This document shows positions 44,123-53,044 of a stretch of 64,000 nucleotides of DNA, one piece after another. A program made the position numbers and the translations under genes. Source of the stretch: Fen-183 sp036504335 (GTDB lineage Bacteria; Acidobacteriota; Thermoanaerobaculia; UBA5066). Position 1 is the stretch's first letter. Each line of letters opens with the position of its first letter. The DNA lies in NCBI GenBank assembly GCA_036504335.1, contig DASXVJ010000018.1, positions 124,001 to 188,000 on the forward strand, read 5' to 3'. Under the pieces are notes generated by a model, which was not told where the DNA came from, did no database searches, and was given only the letters and a program-made list of their open reading frames with translations.

Positions 44123-44916
44123 GCGCCCCGAAGGTCCTCCTCGAGAAGTCCGCCGACCCGCGCGTCGCGCGTCTCGTCCTGAACAGGCCCGAGGTCCGCA
44201 ACGCCTGGGACGGCGAGACCGTGACGCTCCTGCAGCGCGCGCTTCGCGACCTCGCCTCCGACGACTCCGTTCGCGTCGTCGAGCTCTCGGGCGCGGGAAC
44301 GGCGTTCTGCGCCGGCGCGGACCTCGACTGGATGAAGCGCGTCGCGAACTTCACGATGGAGGAGAACCGGCGCGACTCGGCCGAGCTCGCGCAGCTCTTC
44401 AAGGCGCTCGACGAGCTCGACAAGCCCGTGGTCGCGCGCGTCCAGGGCGCCGCGCTGGGCGGCGGCACCGGCCTCGCCGCCGCGTGCGACATCGTCGTCG
44501 CGGCCGAGGGCGCCGTCTTCGGGACGACCGAGGTGCGCCTCGGGATCATCCCGGCCGTGATCTCCCCGTATCTCGTCCGGAAGATCGGCGAGTCGCACGC
44601 GCGCTCGTGGTTCCTGACGGGCGAGCGTGTCGGCGCCGAGGAGGCGCGTCGCGTCGGCCTCGTCCACCACGTCGTCGCGGAGAAGGACCTGGCCACCGCT
44701 TCGCAGGCGGTCATCGAGGCGATTCTTCTCGGCGGGCCGGCCGCCGTCGTCGAGGCCAAGCGCCTCGTCCGCACCGTCTCCACGCTGCCCGCGCGGGAAG
44801 CGTCGGCCTGGGCCATCCAGCGGATGGCCGAGCGGCGCGGCTCGCAGGAGGGGATGGAAGGCCTGAAGTCCTTCCTCGAGAAGCGTCCCGCGAGCTGGAC
44901 GACGAAGGGATCGTGA
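44119..44916 (+). CDS. Enoyl-CoA hydratase/isomerase family protein (likely methylglutaconyl-CoA hydratase)
   Basis: A 265-residue crotonase-fold enzyme with the CoA/oxyanion motif AFCAGADLDWMKR and VQGAALGGGTGLAAACDIVVA, and the catalytic FGTTEVRLGIIPAVISPYL. Its position between mccB and biotin carboxylase/HMG-CoA lyase indicates 3-methylglutaconyl-CoA hydratase of leucine breakdown. It overlaps the genes on both sides. Confidence 0.87.
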   Translation: MSAPKVLLEKSADPRVARLVLNRPEVRNAWDGETVTLLQRALRDLASDDSVRVVELSGAGTAFCAGADLDWMKRVANFTMEENRRDSAELAQLFKALDELDKPVVARVQGAALGGGTGLAAACDIVVAAEGAVFGTTEVRLGIIPAVISPYLVRKIGESHARSWFLTGERVGAEEARRVGLVHHVVAEKDLATASQAVIEAILLGGPAAVVEAKRLVRTVSTLPAREASAWAIQRMAERRGSQEGMEGLKSFLEKRPASWTTKGS

Positions 44917-46391
44917 CGCGGGCGAGACCCTTCCGGCGCGTTCTCGTCGCGAACCGCGGCGAAATCGCCGTGCGCGTGATCCGCGGCGTGCGCGCGGCGG
45001 GCCTCGAATCGGTCGCGGTGTACTCCGAGGCGGACCGCGGCGCCCGCCACGCCGCGCTCGCGGACGACGCGGCCGAGATCGGGCCGGCGCCCGCGAAGGA
45101 GAGCTACCTGTCGATCCCGAAGGTCATCGCCGCCGCGAAGGAAAAGGGCTGCGACGCCGTGCATCCCGGCTACGGATTCCTGTCCGAGAACGCGGGCTTC
45201 GCCCGCGCCGTCGAGGCGGCCGGGCTCGTTTGGATCGGCCCTCCGCCCGAAGCGATGGAGGCGATGGGGAGCAAGATCGCCTCGCGCGAACGGATGGAAA
45301 AGGCCGGCGTCCCCGTCGTGCCGGGCGCCCTCATCACGACCTCTGGCACCTTCAAAGGAATTCTTTCTCTGGGTCTCCCGGTGGTGGTCAAGGCGTCTGC
45401 CGGGGGTGGAGGGAAGGGGATGCGGATCGTCCGCGATCCTTCCGAGCTGTTCGAAGCCATTTCTTCCTGCCGCCGCGAAGCGGCGGCTGCATTTGGCGAC
45501 CCGACGGTGTACGTGGAGAAGTACCTCGAGATGCCGCGGCACATCGAGGTGCAGGTGTTCGGCGACTCGCACGGCAACGTCGTCGCGATCGGCGAGCGCG
45601 AGTGCTCGCTGCAGCGCCGGCACCAGAAGGTCGTCGAGGAGTGCCCGTCGCCGGCCGTGACGCCGGAGCTGCGCGCGCGTCTCGCCAGGGCCGCGGTCGA
45701 CGCCGCGAGGGCCGTCGGCTACGTGAACGCCGGCACGGTGGAGTTCCTTCTCGCGCCGTCCGGCGAGTTCTACTTCCTCGAGATGAACACGCGCCTGCAG
45801 GTCGAGCATCCCGTCACCGAGGAAGCGTTCGGCGTGGACCTCGTCCTCCTCCAGCTCGCCGTGGCGGCGGGCGGGACGCTGCCGCCCCTCCCGGCCGCCC
45901 CGACGCGCCACGCGATGGAGGCGCGCGTCTACGCGGAGGATCCCGAGGGGGGGTTCCTGCCGCAGACCGGGCGCGTCCTTCTCTACCGGGAGCCCTCCGG
46001 CCCGGGCGTGCGCGTCGAATCCGGGCTCGCCGAAGGGCAGGACGTCGGCGTGCATTACGACCCGCTCCTCGCGAAGATCGTCGCTTCGGGAGCGACGCGT
46101 GACGAGGCGCGCCGCCGGCTCTCCGCCGCCCTCGGCGAAACGGTGATCCTCGGCGTCGTGACGAACGTCTCGTGGCTGCGCCGCCTGCTCGGAACGCCCG
46201 AGGTGGCCGCGGGCGCGATCCACACCGGCCTTCTGGAGACTCTCGCGGCGCCCGCGCTCCCGCCTCCGCCCGACGAGGCGTTCGCGGCGGCCGCGGCGGC
46301 GCTTTCGGGCGCGGCCGGGCCGGGCGGAGCGCCGGCGCCGGCGTTTCCCGATCCGTTCGATGGCCGGTTCCGGGCCGGGGGCGGCGCGTGA
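44913..46391 (+). CDS. Biotin carboxylase of the acyl-CoA carboxylase (alpha part, split)
   Basis: A 492-residue biotin carboxylase: RVLVANRGEIAVRVIR at the start, VHPGYGFLSENAGFA, ATP-grasp KASAGGGGKGMR and EMNTRLQVEHPVTE. In methylcrotonyl-CoA carboxylase this is usually fused to the biotin carrier. Here it ends DPFDGRFRAGGGA and a GTGA overlap starts the carrier gene. The junction lies at a five-G run and reads through if one G is added, so this may be one gene split by a frameshift. Cluster F lies inside. Confidence 0.9.
   Translation: MTRARPFRRVLVANRGEIAVRVIRGVRAAGLESVAVYSEADRGARHAALADDAAEIGPAPAKESYLSIPKVIAAAKEKGCDAVHPGYGFLSENAGFARAVEAAGLVWIGPPPEAMEAMGSKIASRERMEKAGVPVVPGALITTSGTFKGILSLGLPVVVKASAGGGGKGMRIVRDPSELFEAISSCRREAAAAFGDPTVYVEKYLEMPRHIEVQVFGDSHGNVVAIGERECSLQRRHQKVVEECPSPAVTPELRARLARAAVDAARAVGYVNAGTVEFLLAPSGEFYFLEMNTRLQVEHPVTEEAFGVDLVLLQLAVAAGGTLPPLPAAPTRHAMEARVYAEDPEGGFLPQTGRVLLYREPSGPGVRVESGLAEGQDVGVHYDPLLAKIVASGATRDEARRRLSAALGETVILGVVTNVSWLRRLLGTPEVAAGAIHTGLLETLAAPALPPPPDEAFAAAAAALSGAAGPGGAPAPAFPDPFDGRFRAGGGA
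45347..45466. repeat. AT-rich motif pair, cluster F (inside biotin carboxylase)
   Basis: CACCTTCAAAGGAATTCTTT at 45347-45366 and a weaker TTCGAAGCCATTTCTTC at 45450-45466. Here both look oriented the same way, unlike most other clusters. The enclosed coding segment uses a more AT-rich codon choice than the flanks although the protein (VKASAGGGGKGMR) is conserved. Confidence 0.45.
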
Positions 46392-46768
46392 AGCTGCGCG
46401 AGGCCTCGACCGGCCAGACGCGCGAGGTGAGGCCCGGCGCCGTGCCGCGCGGGGCGTTCGCGGTTCGGGACGGCGACGTCGCGTGGGTCTTCGTCGCCGG
46501 AGAGACGTGGCGCATCGCGAAGGCCGCGGCCCGCGCCGCCCGCTCCGCCGACGAGGAGCACGCGCTCACGGCGCCCATGCCGGGCCGCGTCTCGGTCGTG
46601 CGCGTGGCGGACGGCCAGAGAGTCGAGAAGGGCGACGTCCTCGTGATCCTCGAAGCCATGAAGATGGAGCACGCCGTGCGGGCGCCCCGGGCGGGAACGG
46701 TGTCGCGGCTCGCCGCGGAGCCCGGAAAGATGGTGAGCCTCGGAGCGGTTCTCCTCGAGGTCACATGA
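46388..46768 (+). CDS. Biotin carboxyl carrier (biotinyl) domain protein
   Basis: A 126-residue protein whose C-terminal half is a biotinyl domain with the target lysine in ILEAMKMEHAV, preceded by LTAPMPGRVSVVRV and followed by VSRLAAEPGKMV. The N-terminal 60 residues look like the C-terminal part of a carboxylase alpha chain (WVFVAGETWRIA). This is consistent with either a split alpha subunit or a frameshifted one. The BirA module of the ValRS-BirA protein 5 kb downstream could biotinylate it. Confidence 0.9.
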   Translation: MKLREASTGQTREVRPGAVPRGAFAVRDGDVAWVFVAGETWRIAKAAARAARSADEEHALTAPMPGRVSVVRVADGQRVEKGDVLVILEAMKMEHAVRAPRAGTVSRLAAEPGKMVSLGAVLLEVT

Positions 46769-47682
46769 GCCGCCACCGCGTCACCGTCGTCGAGGTCGGC
46801 CCGCGGGACGGCCTGCAGAACGAAGCCGCGATCCTGTCCGCGGACGTGAAGGTCGCGTTCGTCGACGCGCTCTCGGCGGCCGGCCTGCCCGTGATCGAAG
46901 CGACGGCGTTCGTCTCGCCGAAGGCGATCCCGCAGCTCGCGGACGGCGAGGACGTCTTCCGCCGGATCGTGAAGCGCCCGGGCGTCCGCTACCCGGTTCT
47001 CGTCCCGAACGAGAAAGGCCTCGACCGCGCCCTCGCGGCAGGCGTGAGGGAGATCGCCGTCTTCACGGCGGCTTCCGAGACGTTCAACCGCCGGAACATC
47101 AACGCCTCGATCGACGAGTCGTTCGCGCGTTTCGCACCCGTCCTCGCCCGCGCGCGGGCCGCGGGGATGCGCGTGCGCGGCTACGTCTCGTGCGCGTTCG
47201 GCTGCCCGTATGAAGGTCCGGTCGCGCCGGAGGCGGTCGCGCGCGTCGCGGGGCGACTCGTCGAGACCGGCTGCGCCGAGGTCTCCGTCGGCGACACGAT
47301 CGGGATCGGCGTCCCGACGCAGGTGCCGGAAGTCGTCGGGCGCGCCGTCGAGGCGGGCGTCCCCGTGGAGCGGCTCGCCCTCCACTTCCACGACACGCGC
47401 GGGACGGCCCTCGCGAACGTGGCGGAGGGCCTGCGCGAGGGAGTGCGGATTTTCGACTCCTCGGCCGGCGGCCTGGGCGGCTGCCCGTATGCGCCGGGCG
47501 CGGCAGGCAACGTCGCGACCGAGGATTTGCTCTGGATGCTCGACGGCATGGGCTACGAAACGGGCGTGGACCTCGCGGCCGTCGCCGGCGCGTCGCGCCT
47601 CCTCTCCGCCGCGATCGGGCGGCGCCCGGCCTCGCGCGTCTTCCAGGCCCTCGATGCGGCCGCCGCCAAGCGTCCGGTGTAA
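46765..47682 (+). CDS. Hydroxymethylglutaryl-CoA lyase
   Basis: A 305-residue TIM-barrel lyase: VEVGPRDGLQNEAA at the start, ALHFHDTRGTALANV with the metal-binding His residues, and the catalytic cysteine in GGLGGCPYAPGAAGN. It splits HMG-CoA to acetoacetate and acetyl-CoA, the last step of leucine breakdown. It overlaps the biotin-carrier gene by ATGA and ends the operon. Confidence 0.93.
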   Translation: MSRHRVTVVEVGPRDGLQNEAAILSADVKVAFVDALSAAGLPVIEATAFVSPKAIPQLADGEDVFRRIVKRPGVRYPVLVPNEKGLDRALAAGVREIAVFTAASETFNRRNINASIDESFARFAPVLARARAAGMRVRGYVSCAFGCPYEGPVAPEAVARVAGRLVETGCAEVSVGDTIGIGVPTQVPEVVGRAVEAGVPVERLALHFHDTRGTALANVAEGLREGVRIFDSSAGGLGGCPYAPGAAGNVATEDLLWMLDGMGYETGVDLAAVAGASRLLSAAIGRRPASRVFQALDAAAAKRPV

Positions 47683-47696
47683 ACTCCGTCCCAATC

Positions 47697-48833
47697 ATGC
47701 CTTCGCGAATTCTTCTGGCGGACGACAGCCTGACCATCCGCAAGGTGGTGGAGCTGACCTTCACGGGCAGCGAGTTCGAGCTCAGGGCGGTCGGCAACGG
47801 CGACGACGCCGTCGCGCTCCTCGCCGAGTTCGAGCCCGACATCGTTCTCGCGGACGCCGTCATGCCCGGCAAGACCGGCTACGACGTGTGCGAGGACGTG
47901 AAGAAGCGCCCGGGCGGCCGGTACGTTCCGGTCGTGCTCCTCACGGGCACGTTCGAGCCTTTCGACAAGCCGCGTTCCGAGCGCGTCGGCGCCGACTCAG
48001 TCGTCACGAAGCCGTTCGATTCGCAGGGCCTCGCGTCGCTCGTGAGGGACCTCGTCCGCCGCGCGGCCGAGGCGAAGGCCTCCGCGCCGCCGGAGCCGCC
48101 GCCGGCCCCCGAACCCCCGCCGCCGCCTCCTCCTCCCCCCGCGCCCGCGCCCTTGGAATCCGGGGAGTCCACGGATCCGACCCTGTCGAACGTGGGGTCG
48201 TTCTACACGGCGCCTCTGGCCGTCCCGGAGCTGATGGCGGCGCCGCCCCCTCCGCCGCCCGCGCTCTCCGACGACGTCTTCTCGACGGTGGCAATGCCGG
48301 TCTTCTCCGAGTTGCCACCGCCGGCGCGGGCCGACATCGACCCGCCGACCGGGCCGATTCCACCGGTGCCGCCCCCGCCGCCGGCCCTCGCGGGCGAGCG
48401 TGGGTACGAGATGAACCTCGACACGCTCGACGACACCCCGGAGCCGCAACGGCGCGACCTCGACGAGGACATCGCCGCCTTCGAGCGCTCCGACAAGGGC
48501 AAGACGCGCCGTCCCGAGGTGTGGGAAAAGCTCGCGAACGCCGACGGCGCCGAGCCCCCGGCGTCCCATGAGTCACGCTCCGAGCTCGAGGCCCTCGCGG
48601 CCGAAGCGAGCCTCACCGACCTCAAGAGCCTCATCCCCGATTCCGCGCCCGCGACGTCCGGGTCCGCGTCGTCCGTCGGTCCGCTGTCGGACGCCGACGT
48701 CGACCGCATCGCGCGGCGCGTGCTCGAGCTGGGCGGCGAGCGCGTGGTCCGCCGCGTCGCCTGGGACGTCGTCCCGGAGCTGGCCGAGCGCCTCGTCAAG
48801 GAGCGCCTCGAGGAGCTCGAAAGAGCGGACTGA
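47697..48833 (+). CDS. Response regulator with proline-rich linker and conserved C-terminal helix
   Basis: A 378-residue protein. Residues 1-125 form a receiver domain: acidic pocket DDS at 9-11, phosphoacceptor Asp53 in IVLADAVMPG and lysine in VVTKPF. A long Pro-rich linker (runs of PPPPP near 140-240) follows, and the C-terminus has LSDADVDRIARRVLELGGE and EELERAD. There is no DNA-binding output domain, so it may act by protein contacts. It is 31 bp upstream of valS. No kinase is adjacent. Confidence 0.85.
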   Translation: MPSRILLADDSLTIRKVVELTFTGSEFELRAVGNGDDAVALLAEFEPDIVLADAVMPGKTGYDVCEDVKKRPGGRYVPVVLLTGTFEPFDKPRSERVGADSVVTKPFDSQGLASLVRDLVRRAAEAKASAPPEPPPAPEPPPPPPPPPAPAPLESGESTDPTLSNVGSFYTAPLAVPELMAAPPPPPPALSDDVFSTVAMPVFSELPPPARADIDPPTGPIPPVPPPPPALAGERGYEMNLDTLDDTPEPQRRDLDEDIAAFERSDKGKTRRPEVWEKLANADGAEPPASHESRSELEALAAEASLTDLKSLIPDSAPATSGSASSVGPLSDADVDRIARRVLELGGERVVRRVAWDVVPELAERLVKERLEELERAD

Positions 48834-48864
48834 GGATTCGGCTTTCCGATATCCTCGGCAGCTT

Positions 48865-51800
48865 GTGAAAGAACTCGACAAGACGTTCGACCCGTCGACC
48901 TTCGAGATGCGCTGGTACAAGGCGCAGGAGGAGGCGGGTTTCTTCCGTCCCGAGGCGGCCGCTCCCGACGCGGAGCCGTTCACGATCGTGATCCCGCCGC
49001 CGAACGTCACGGGGAGGCTGCACGTCGGGCACGCGCTCGGGCGCACGCTCGAGGACGTCCTCTGCCGCTGGCGCCGCATGCAGGGCCGCGCCGTCCTCTG
49101 GGTGCCCGGCGTCGACCACGCGGGCATCGCGACGCAGATGGTCGTCGAGCGCGACCTGAAGGAGCGGACGGGCAAGACGCGCCACGACCTCGGCCGCGAG
49201 GCGTTTCTCGCGATCTGCCGCGAGTGGGCGGGATCGCGGCGCGGCGACATCCTGAACCAGATCCGGCGCCTCGGCGCCTCGTGCGACTTCACGCGCGAGT
49301 ACTACACGCTCGACGAGACGCGCTCGAAGGCCGTCCGCCATGTGTTCACGACGCTCTACAAGCAGGGCCTCGCGTACCGCGCCGAGCGGATGGTGAACTG
49401 GTGCCCGAGCTGTGCGACCGTCCTTTCCGACCTCGAGGTGAACCACGTCGAGACGTCGGGACACCTGTGGTCGATCGCCTATCCCGTGGAAGGCGGCGGG
49501 GAGGTCGTCGTCGCCACGACGCGCCCCGAGACGATGCTCGGCGACACGGCCGTCGCCGTGCACCCGGACGACGAGCGCTACACGGCCCTCGTCGGCAGGC
49601 GCGTGACGCTGCCGCTGACGGGCCGCACGATCCCCGTGATCGCCGACGCCTTCGTCGACCCGAAGTTCGGGACGGGCGTCGTGAAGGTCACGCCCGCGCA
49701 CGATCCGAACGACTTCGAGGCGGGCAGGCGCCACGGCCTCGAGCTCGTGACCGTGATCGGCTTCGACGGAAAGATGACGAAAGCCGCGGGCGACGCGTAC
49801 GCGGGACTCGACCGGGCCGAGGCGCGGAAGAAGGTCCTCCGGGACCTCGACGCGCAGGGCCGGCGCCGCGGCGAGAAGAGCCATCTCGTCCCTCTCGCGC
49901 GCTGCCAGCGGTGCGACACGGTCGTCGAGCCGCTCGTCTCGATCCAGTGGTTCGTGAAGATCGGCCCGCTCGCCGAGAAGGCCGTCGCCGCGACCGACAC
50001 GGGAGAGACGTCGTTCACGCCGGAGCTCTGGAAGAAGACGTACGACGAGTGGATGAAGAACATCCGCGACTGGTGCGTCTCGCGGCAGCTCTGGTGGGGG
50101 CACGAGATCCCGGCGTGGTACTGCGCGGACGGCCACGTGAACGTCCCCGAGCCCGGCGCCGGGGACCCCGCGTCCTGCGGCACGTGCGGCAAGAGGGAGC
50201 TCACGCGCGACCCCGACGTTTTCGACACCTGGTTTTCGTCGTGGCTCATGCCTCTCTCGGTCTTCGGCTGGCCGGACGAGACGCCCGACTTCAAGCGCTT
50301 CTACCCGACGAGCGTCCTCGTCACGGGTTTCGACATCCTCTTCTTCTGGGTGGCCCGGATGGTCATGGCGGGCACCTGGTTCGACGGGCGGGCGCCCTTC
50401 AAGGACGTCGTCCTCCACGGCCTCGTCCGCGACGAGAAGGGCCAGAAGATGTCGAAGACGAAGGGGAACGTCGTCGATCCGCTGGAGATGTGTGACGAGT
50501 TCGGTGCGGACGCCGTGCGTTTCACGCTCGCCGTCCTTTCGGGCACGGGCCGCGACCTCCCGTTCGGCAAAGGCCGCGTCGCGGGCTACCGCGCCTTCGC
50601 GACGAAAGTCTGGAACGCGACGAGGTTCGCGCTGCCGCTGATCGCGGAAGGGGAGTGCGCGGACCCCCAGGCGGCCGACTTCCGGGCGCTCTCCACGGTG
50701 GACCGCTGGATCCTCGCGCGCCTCTCGGAGGCCGCGGGCCGCGTGAACGCGTCGCTCGAGGCGTACCGCTTCGACGAGGCCGCCCAGGCGCTCTACCAGT
50801 TCTTCTGGTCCGAGTTCTGCGACGGCTACGTCGAGATGATCAAGCCGGTGCTCCGCGGGGCCGACGTGCCCGAGGCCGGGAAGGCGAAAACGCGCGGTGT
50901 CTTGAAGCGCGTCCTCCTCGACTCGCTCGCGCTCCTGCACCCGTTCATGCCGTTCGTGTCGTGCGAGATCCGCGAGGCGCTGAACGGCGACGGCCTGAGG
51001 CTCGCGCTGGCGAGGTTCCCGGAACCCCGCCCGGAGTGGAAGGACGACGCGGCGGTGGAGGCGGTCGAAACGCTGCGGGCGGTCGTGACGCGTGTGCGAA
51101 ACCTGCGCGCAGAAAACGGCCTCGCGCAGACCGAGGCGCTCGCCATCGGCCTCGAGCTCCCGGAGGGACCCCTTTCAAGGGAATTGCAGCGTCAGGTTCC
51201 GCTCCTGAGCCATCTCGCGCGGCTCAAGGCCGTGAAGATTTCTTCGAAGGTGGACATCGCCGGGGCGTTTCGCGACGTCGTGGCCGGAATCGGGCTGGTC
51301 GTGGAACTTCCGAAGAAAGAGATGTCCTCCGAAGACGAGGAGAAGATCCGCAAGGAAGTCGAGAAGCTGCGGGCCGAGGCGGAGAAGATCCGCTCGCGCC
51401 TCGCCGACGAGAGCTTCCTGTCGCGTGCTCCGGCGAGCGTGGTCGCGAAGACGAAGCAGCAACTCGAAGAAATCTCCGAACGGATCGTCCGGCTCTCCGG
51501 CAACCTCGTTGGGGACGCAGGCCCCGTGAGCGGCGGCGCGCCTCTCCCGCCCGCGGGCTCTCCGCTCGGCTCCCTCGCGCCCCTCGGCGGCAGGCGGTTC
51601 GTCCGCATCCACAACGTGATCCTTCTCGCGACGGCGCCCTCCACGAACGACTTCGCGAAGATCATCGTCGAGCACGCGCTCGCCGAGAGCGAGGAGATCC
51701 GGCTCACGGTGATCGCCGCGGGCGAGCAGACCGCGGGCCGCGGCCGCGCGGGGCGCGCGTGGGTCCCTCTCCCGGGCGCGCTCGCGCTCTCGGCGATCGT

Positions 51801-52347
51801 GCCGTGGCCCGAGGGCCCCGGGCGCGTCCGGCTCCCGATCGAGACGGGGATCCTCCTCGCGAGGGGCCTGTCCGCCGCGTTCGGAATCGACGTGAGGCTC
51901 AAGTGGCCGAACGACCTCCTCGTGGACCGCCGGAAGCTCGGCGGTCTCCTCATCGAGGCCCGCTCCAACGACGACGGCGAGGGATGGGCCGTGATCGGCA
52001 TCGGGCTGAACGTCCGCGGCACGCGCGCGGACCTCGACGCCCGCGGCCTTCCCGGGGCCACGTCTCTCGAGGCGTGCGGCGTTGCGCCGACGCTGCTCGA
52101 CGGCGAGACGCCGCTCGACGAGATGCTCGCGATCCTCGACGAGGGCGTCGGCGAGCCCTGTGCCGACCCGCTTCCGGAGGCGTTCGCGTCGGTGTCCGCG
52201 CACGCGCCGGGCGATCTCCTGACCGTCACGGACGGGGACCGCTCGCACAAGGGGGCCTTCGCGGGCGTGACGCCCGAGGGCTTCCTGCGCCTCGCGACCG
52301 AGGGCGGCGACGAGACGCTCGTGTCGGGGGACGTCGTCCACTTCTGA
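48865..52347 (+). CDS. valS: Valyl-tRNA synthetase joined in frame to a biotin-protein ligase (BirA)
   Basis: One open frame of 1160 residues. Residues 1 to about 875 are ValRS: PPNVTGRLHVGHALGR (HIGH-type), the CP1 editing domain with TTRPETMLGDTAVAV, KMSKTKGNVVDP near residue 528, and a C-terminal coiled coil. Residues about 910-1160 are a BirA-type ligase: ATAPSTNDFAK, AAGEQTAGRGRAGRAW and KWPNDLLVDRRKLGGLL, without the N-terminal repressor helix-turn-helix. A GTG at 51526 could start BirA separately, and a one-base indel in the GGGG at 51511 would end ValRS there as GTGA. Start GTG 48865. Confidence 0.9.
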   Translation: MKELDKTFDPSTFEMRWYKAQEEAGFFRPEAAAPDAEPFTIVIPPPNVTGRLHVGHALGRTLEDVLCRWRRMQGRAVLWVPGVDHAGIATQMVVERDLKERTGKTRHDLGREAFLAICREWAGSRRGDILNQIRRLGASCDFTREYYTLDETRSKAVRHVFTTLYKQGLAYRAERMVNWCPSCATVLSDLEVNHVETSGHLWSIAYPVEGGGEVVVATTRPETMLGDTAVAVHPDDERYTALVGRRVTLPLTGRTIPVIADAFVDPKFGTGVVKVTPAHDPNDFEAGRRHGLELVTVIGFDGKMTKAAGDAYAGLDRAEARKKVLRDLDAQGRRRGEKSHLVPLARCQRCDTVVEPLVSIQWFVKIGPLAEKAVAATDTGETSFTPELWKKTYDEWMKNIRDWCVSRQLWWGHEIPAWYCADGHVNVPEPGAGDPASCGTCGKRELTRDPDVFDTWFSSWLMPLSVFGWPDETPDFKRFYPTSVLVTGFDILFFWVARMVMAGTWFDGRAPFKDVVLHGLVRDEKGQKMSKTKGNVVDPLEMCDEFGADAVRFTLAVLSGTGRDLPFGKGRVAGYRAFATKVWNATRFALPLIAEGECADPQAADFRALSTVDRWILARLSEAAGRVNASLEAYRFDEAAQALYQFFWSEFCDGYVEMIKPVLRGADVPEAGKAKTRGVLKRVLLDSLALLHPFMPFVSCEIREALNGDGLRLALARFPEPRPEWKDDAAVEAVETLRAVVTRVRNLRAENGLAQTEALAIGLELPEGPLSRELQRQVPLLSHLARLKAVKISSKVDIAGAFRDVVAGIGLVVELPKKEMSSEDEEKIRKEVEKLRAEAEKIRSRLADESFLSRAPASVVAKTKQQLEEISERIVRLSGNLVGDAGPVSGGAPLPPAGSPLGSLAPLGGRRFVRIHNVILLATAPSTNDFAKIIVEHALAESEEIRLTVIAAGEQTAGRGRAGRAWVPLPGALALSAIVPWPEGPGRVRLPIETGILLARGLSAAFGIDVRLKWPNDLLVDRRKLGGLLIEARSNDDGEGWAVIGIGLNVRGTRADLDARGLPGATSLEACGVAPTLLDGETPLDEMLAILDEGVGEPCADPLPEAFASVSAHAPGDLLTVTDGDRSHKGAFAGVTPEGFLRLATEGGDETLVSGDVVHF
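51234..51477. repeat. AT-rich inverted-repeat element, cluster G (in ValRS C-terminus)
   Basis: Left arm 51234-51253 (GAAGATTTCTTCGAAGGTGG), a middle inverted match at 51308-51323 (TTCCGAAGAAAGAGAT) and right arm 51463-51477 (CTCGAAGAAATCTCC). All are in frame, encoding KISSKV, PKKEM and LEEIS in the C-terminal region of ValRS. Confidence 0.6.
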
Positions 52348-52348
52348 C

Positions 52349-53044
52349 ATGGAAAACGCCGTGCCCGATGAGGAGGCCTACGCCACGAGTGTGGAGGAGG
52401 CCTTCATTGCCGAGCGCGGGACGCCGTTCCTCCTGTCGCCGAAGGACTGGACGCTCATCCGCGGCTGGCGCGAGGGCGGCATCCCCGTGGACGTCGTGAT
52501 CCGCGCCGTGCGCGACGCGTTCGAGAAGCGGCGCGCGCGCGGCCAGGCCGGAAAGATCTCGTCCATCGCGTACTGCGCGAGCTCGGTCGAGGAGCTGTGG
52601 GAGATGGAGCGCCGCGGACTCGTGGGCAAGGCCCGCGAGACCCCCGTGGCGGGCGCGGACGCGCCCGCGAGAGAGGAAGCTCTTGCTCTGCTCTCGGCTC
52701 GGCTGCGCGCGGCGAGTCAGGCGGTCGCGGAGGAAGAGGGCGCTGAAGATTTTCTTAGAAAGGCAAGAGAGAAGGCTGCGGCAAGAATCGACGCAATCCC
52801 CCGAGAGGGACCATTCGAAGAATCCGAAAGGGCCCTCGCGGAGATCGAGGCATCCCTCGTGAAGGCCGCCCTTTCTCATCTGGATCCGAAGCAAAGAGAA
52901 TTGGTCGAATCCCGCATCTCTGCCGCGCTCGGCGACGTGGCGGGCGTGTCGCCCGCCGTCGTCGAGCGCATGCGGCGGGCGCTCACGCGCCGCGAGGTGC
53001 GGCTCCTGCTGGGCCTGCCGGCCCTGACGCTCCTCCATGGCTGA
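52349..53044 (+). CDS. Conserved hypothetical protein, 231 aa
   Basis: Not recognised. The N-terminal domain (VEEAFIAERGTPFLLSPKDW, then IRGWREGGIPVDVVIRAVRDAF) looks like a compact helical domain. The C-terminal half is a charged helix of variable composition ending RREVRLLLGLPAL. Cluster H lies in the helical region. It starts right after ValRS-BirA and overlaps the methyltransferase gene, so it is probably translated from the same operon. No signal or membrane segment. Confidence 0.7.
   Translation: MENAVPDEEAYATSVEEAFIAERGTPFLLSPKDWTLIRGWREGGIPVDVVIRAVRDAFEKRRARGQAGKISSIAYCASSVEELWEMERRGLVGKARETPVAGADAPAREEALALLSARLRAASQAVAEEEGAEDFLRKAREKAAARIDAIPREGPFEESERALAEIEASLVKAALSHLDPKQRELVESRISAALGDVAGVSPAVVERMRRALTRREVRLLLGLPALTLLHG
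52745..52827. repeat. AT-rich inverted-repeat element, cluster H
   Basis: Left arm 52745-52764 (GAAGATTTTCTTAGAAAGGC) and right arm 52811-52827 (CCATTCGAAGAATCCGA) face each other 46 bp apart inside the 231-aa gene. The arms encode EDFLRKA and FEESER in the variable helical part of that protein, so an in-frame insertion is possible here. Confidence 0.6.
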
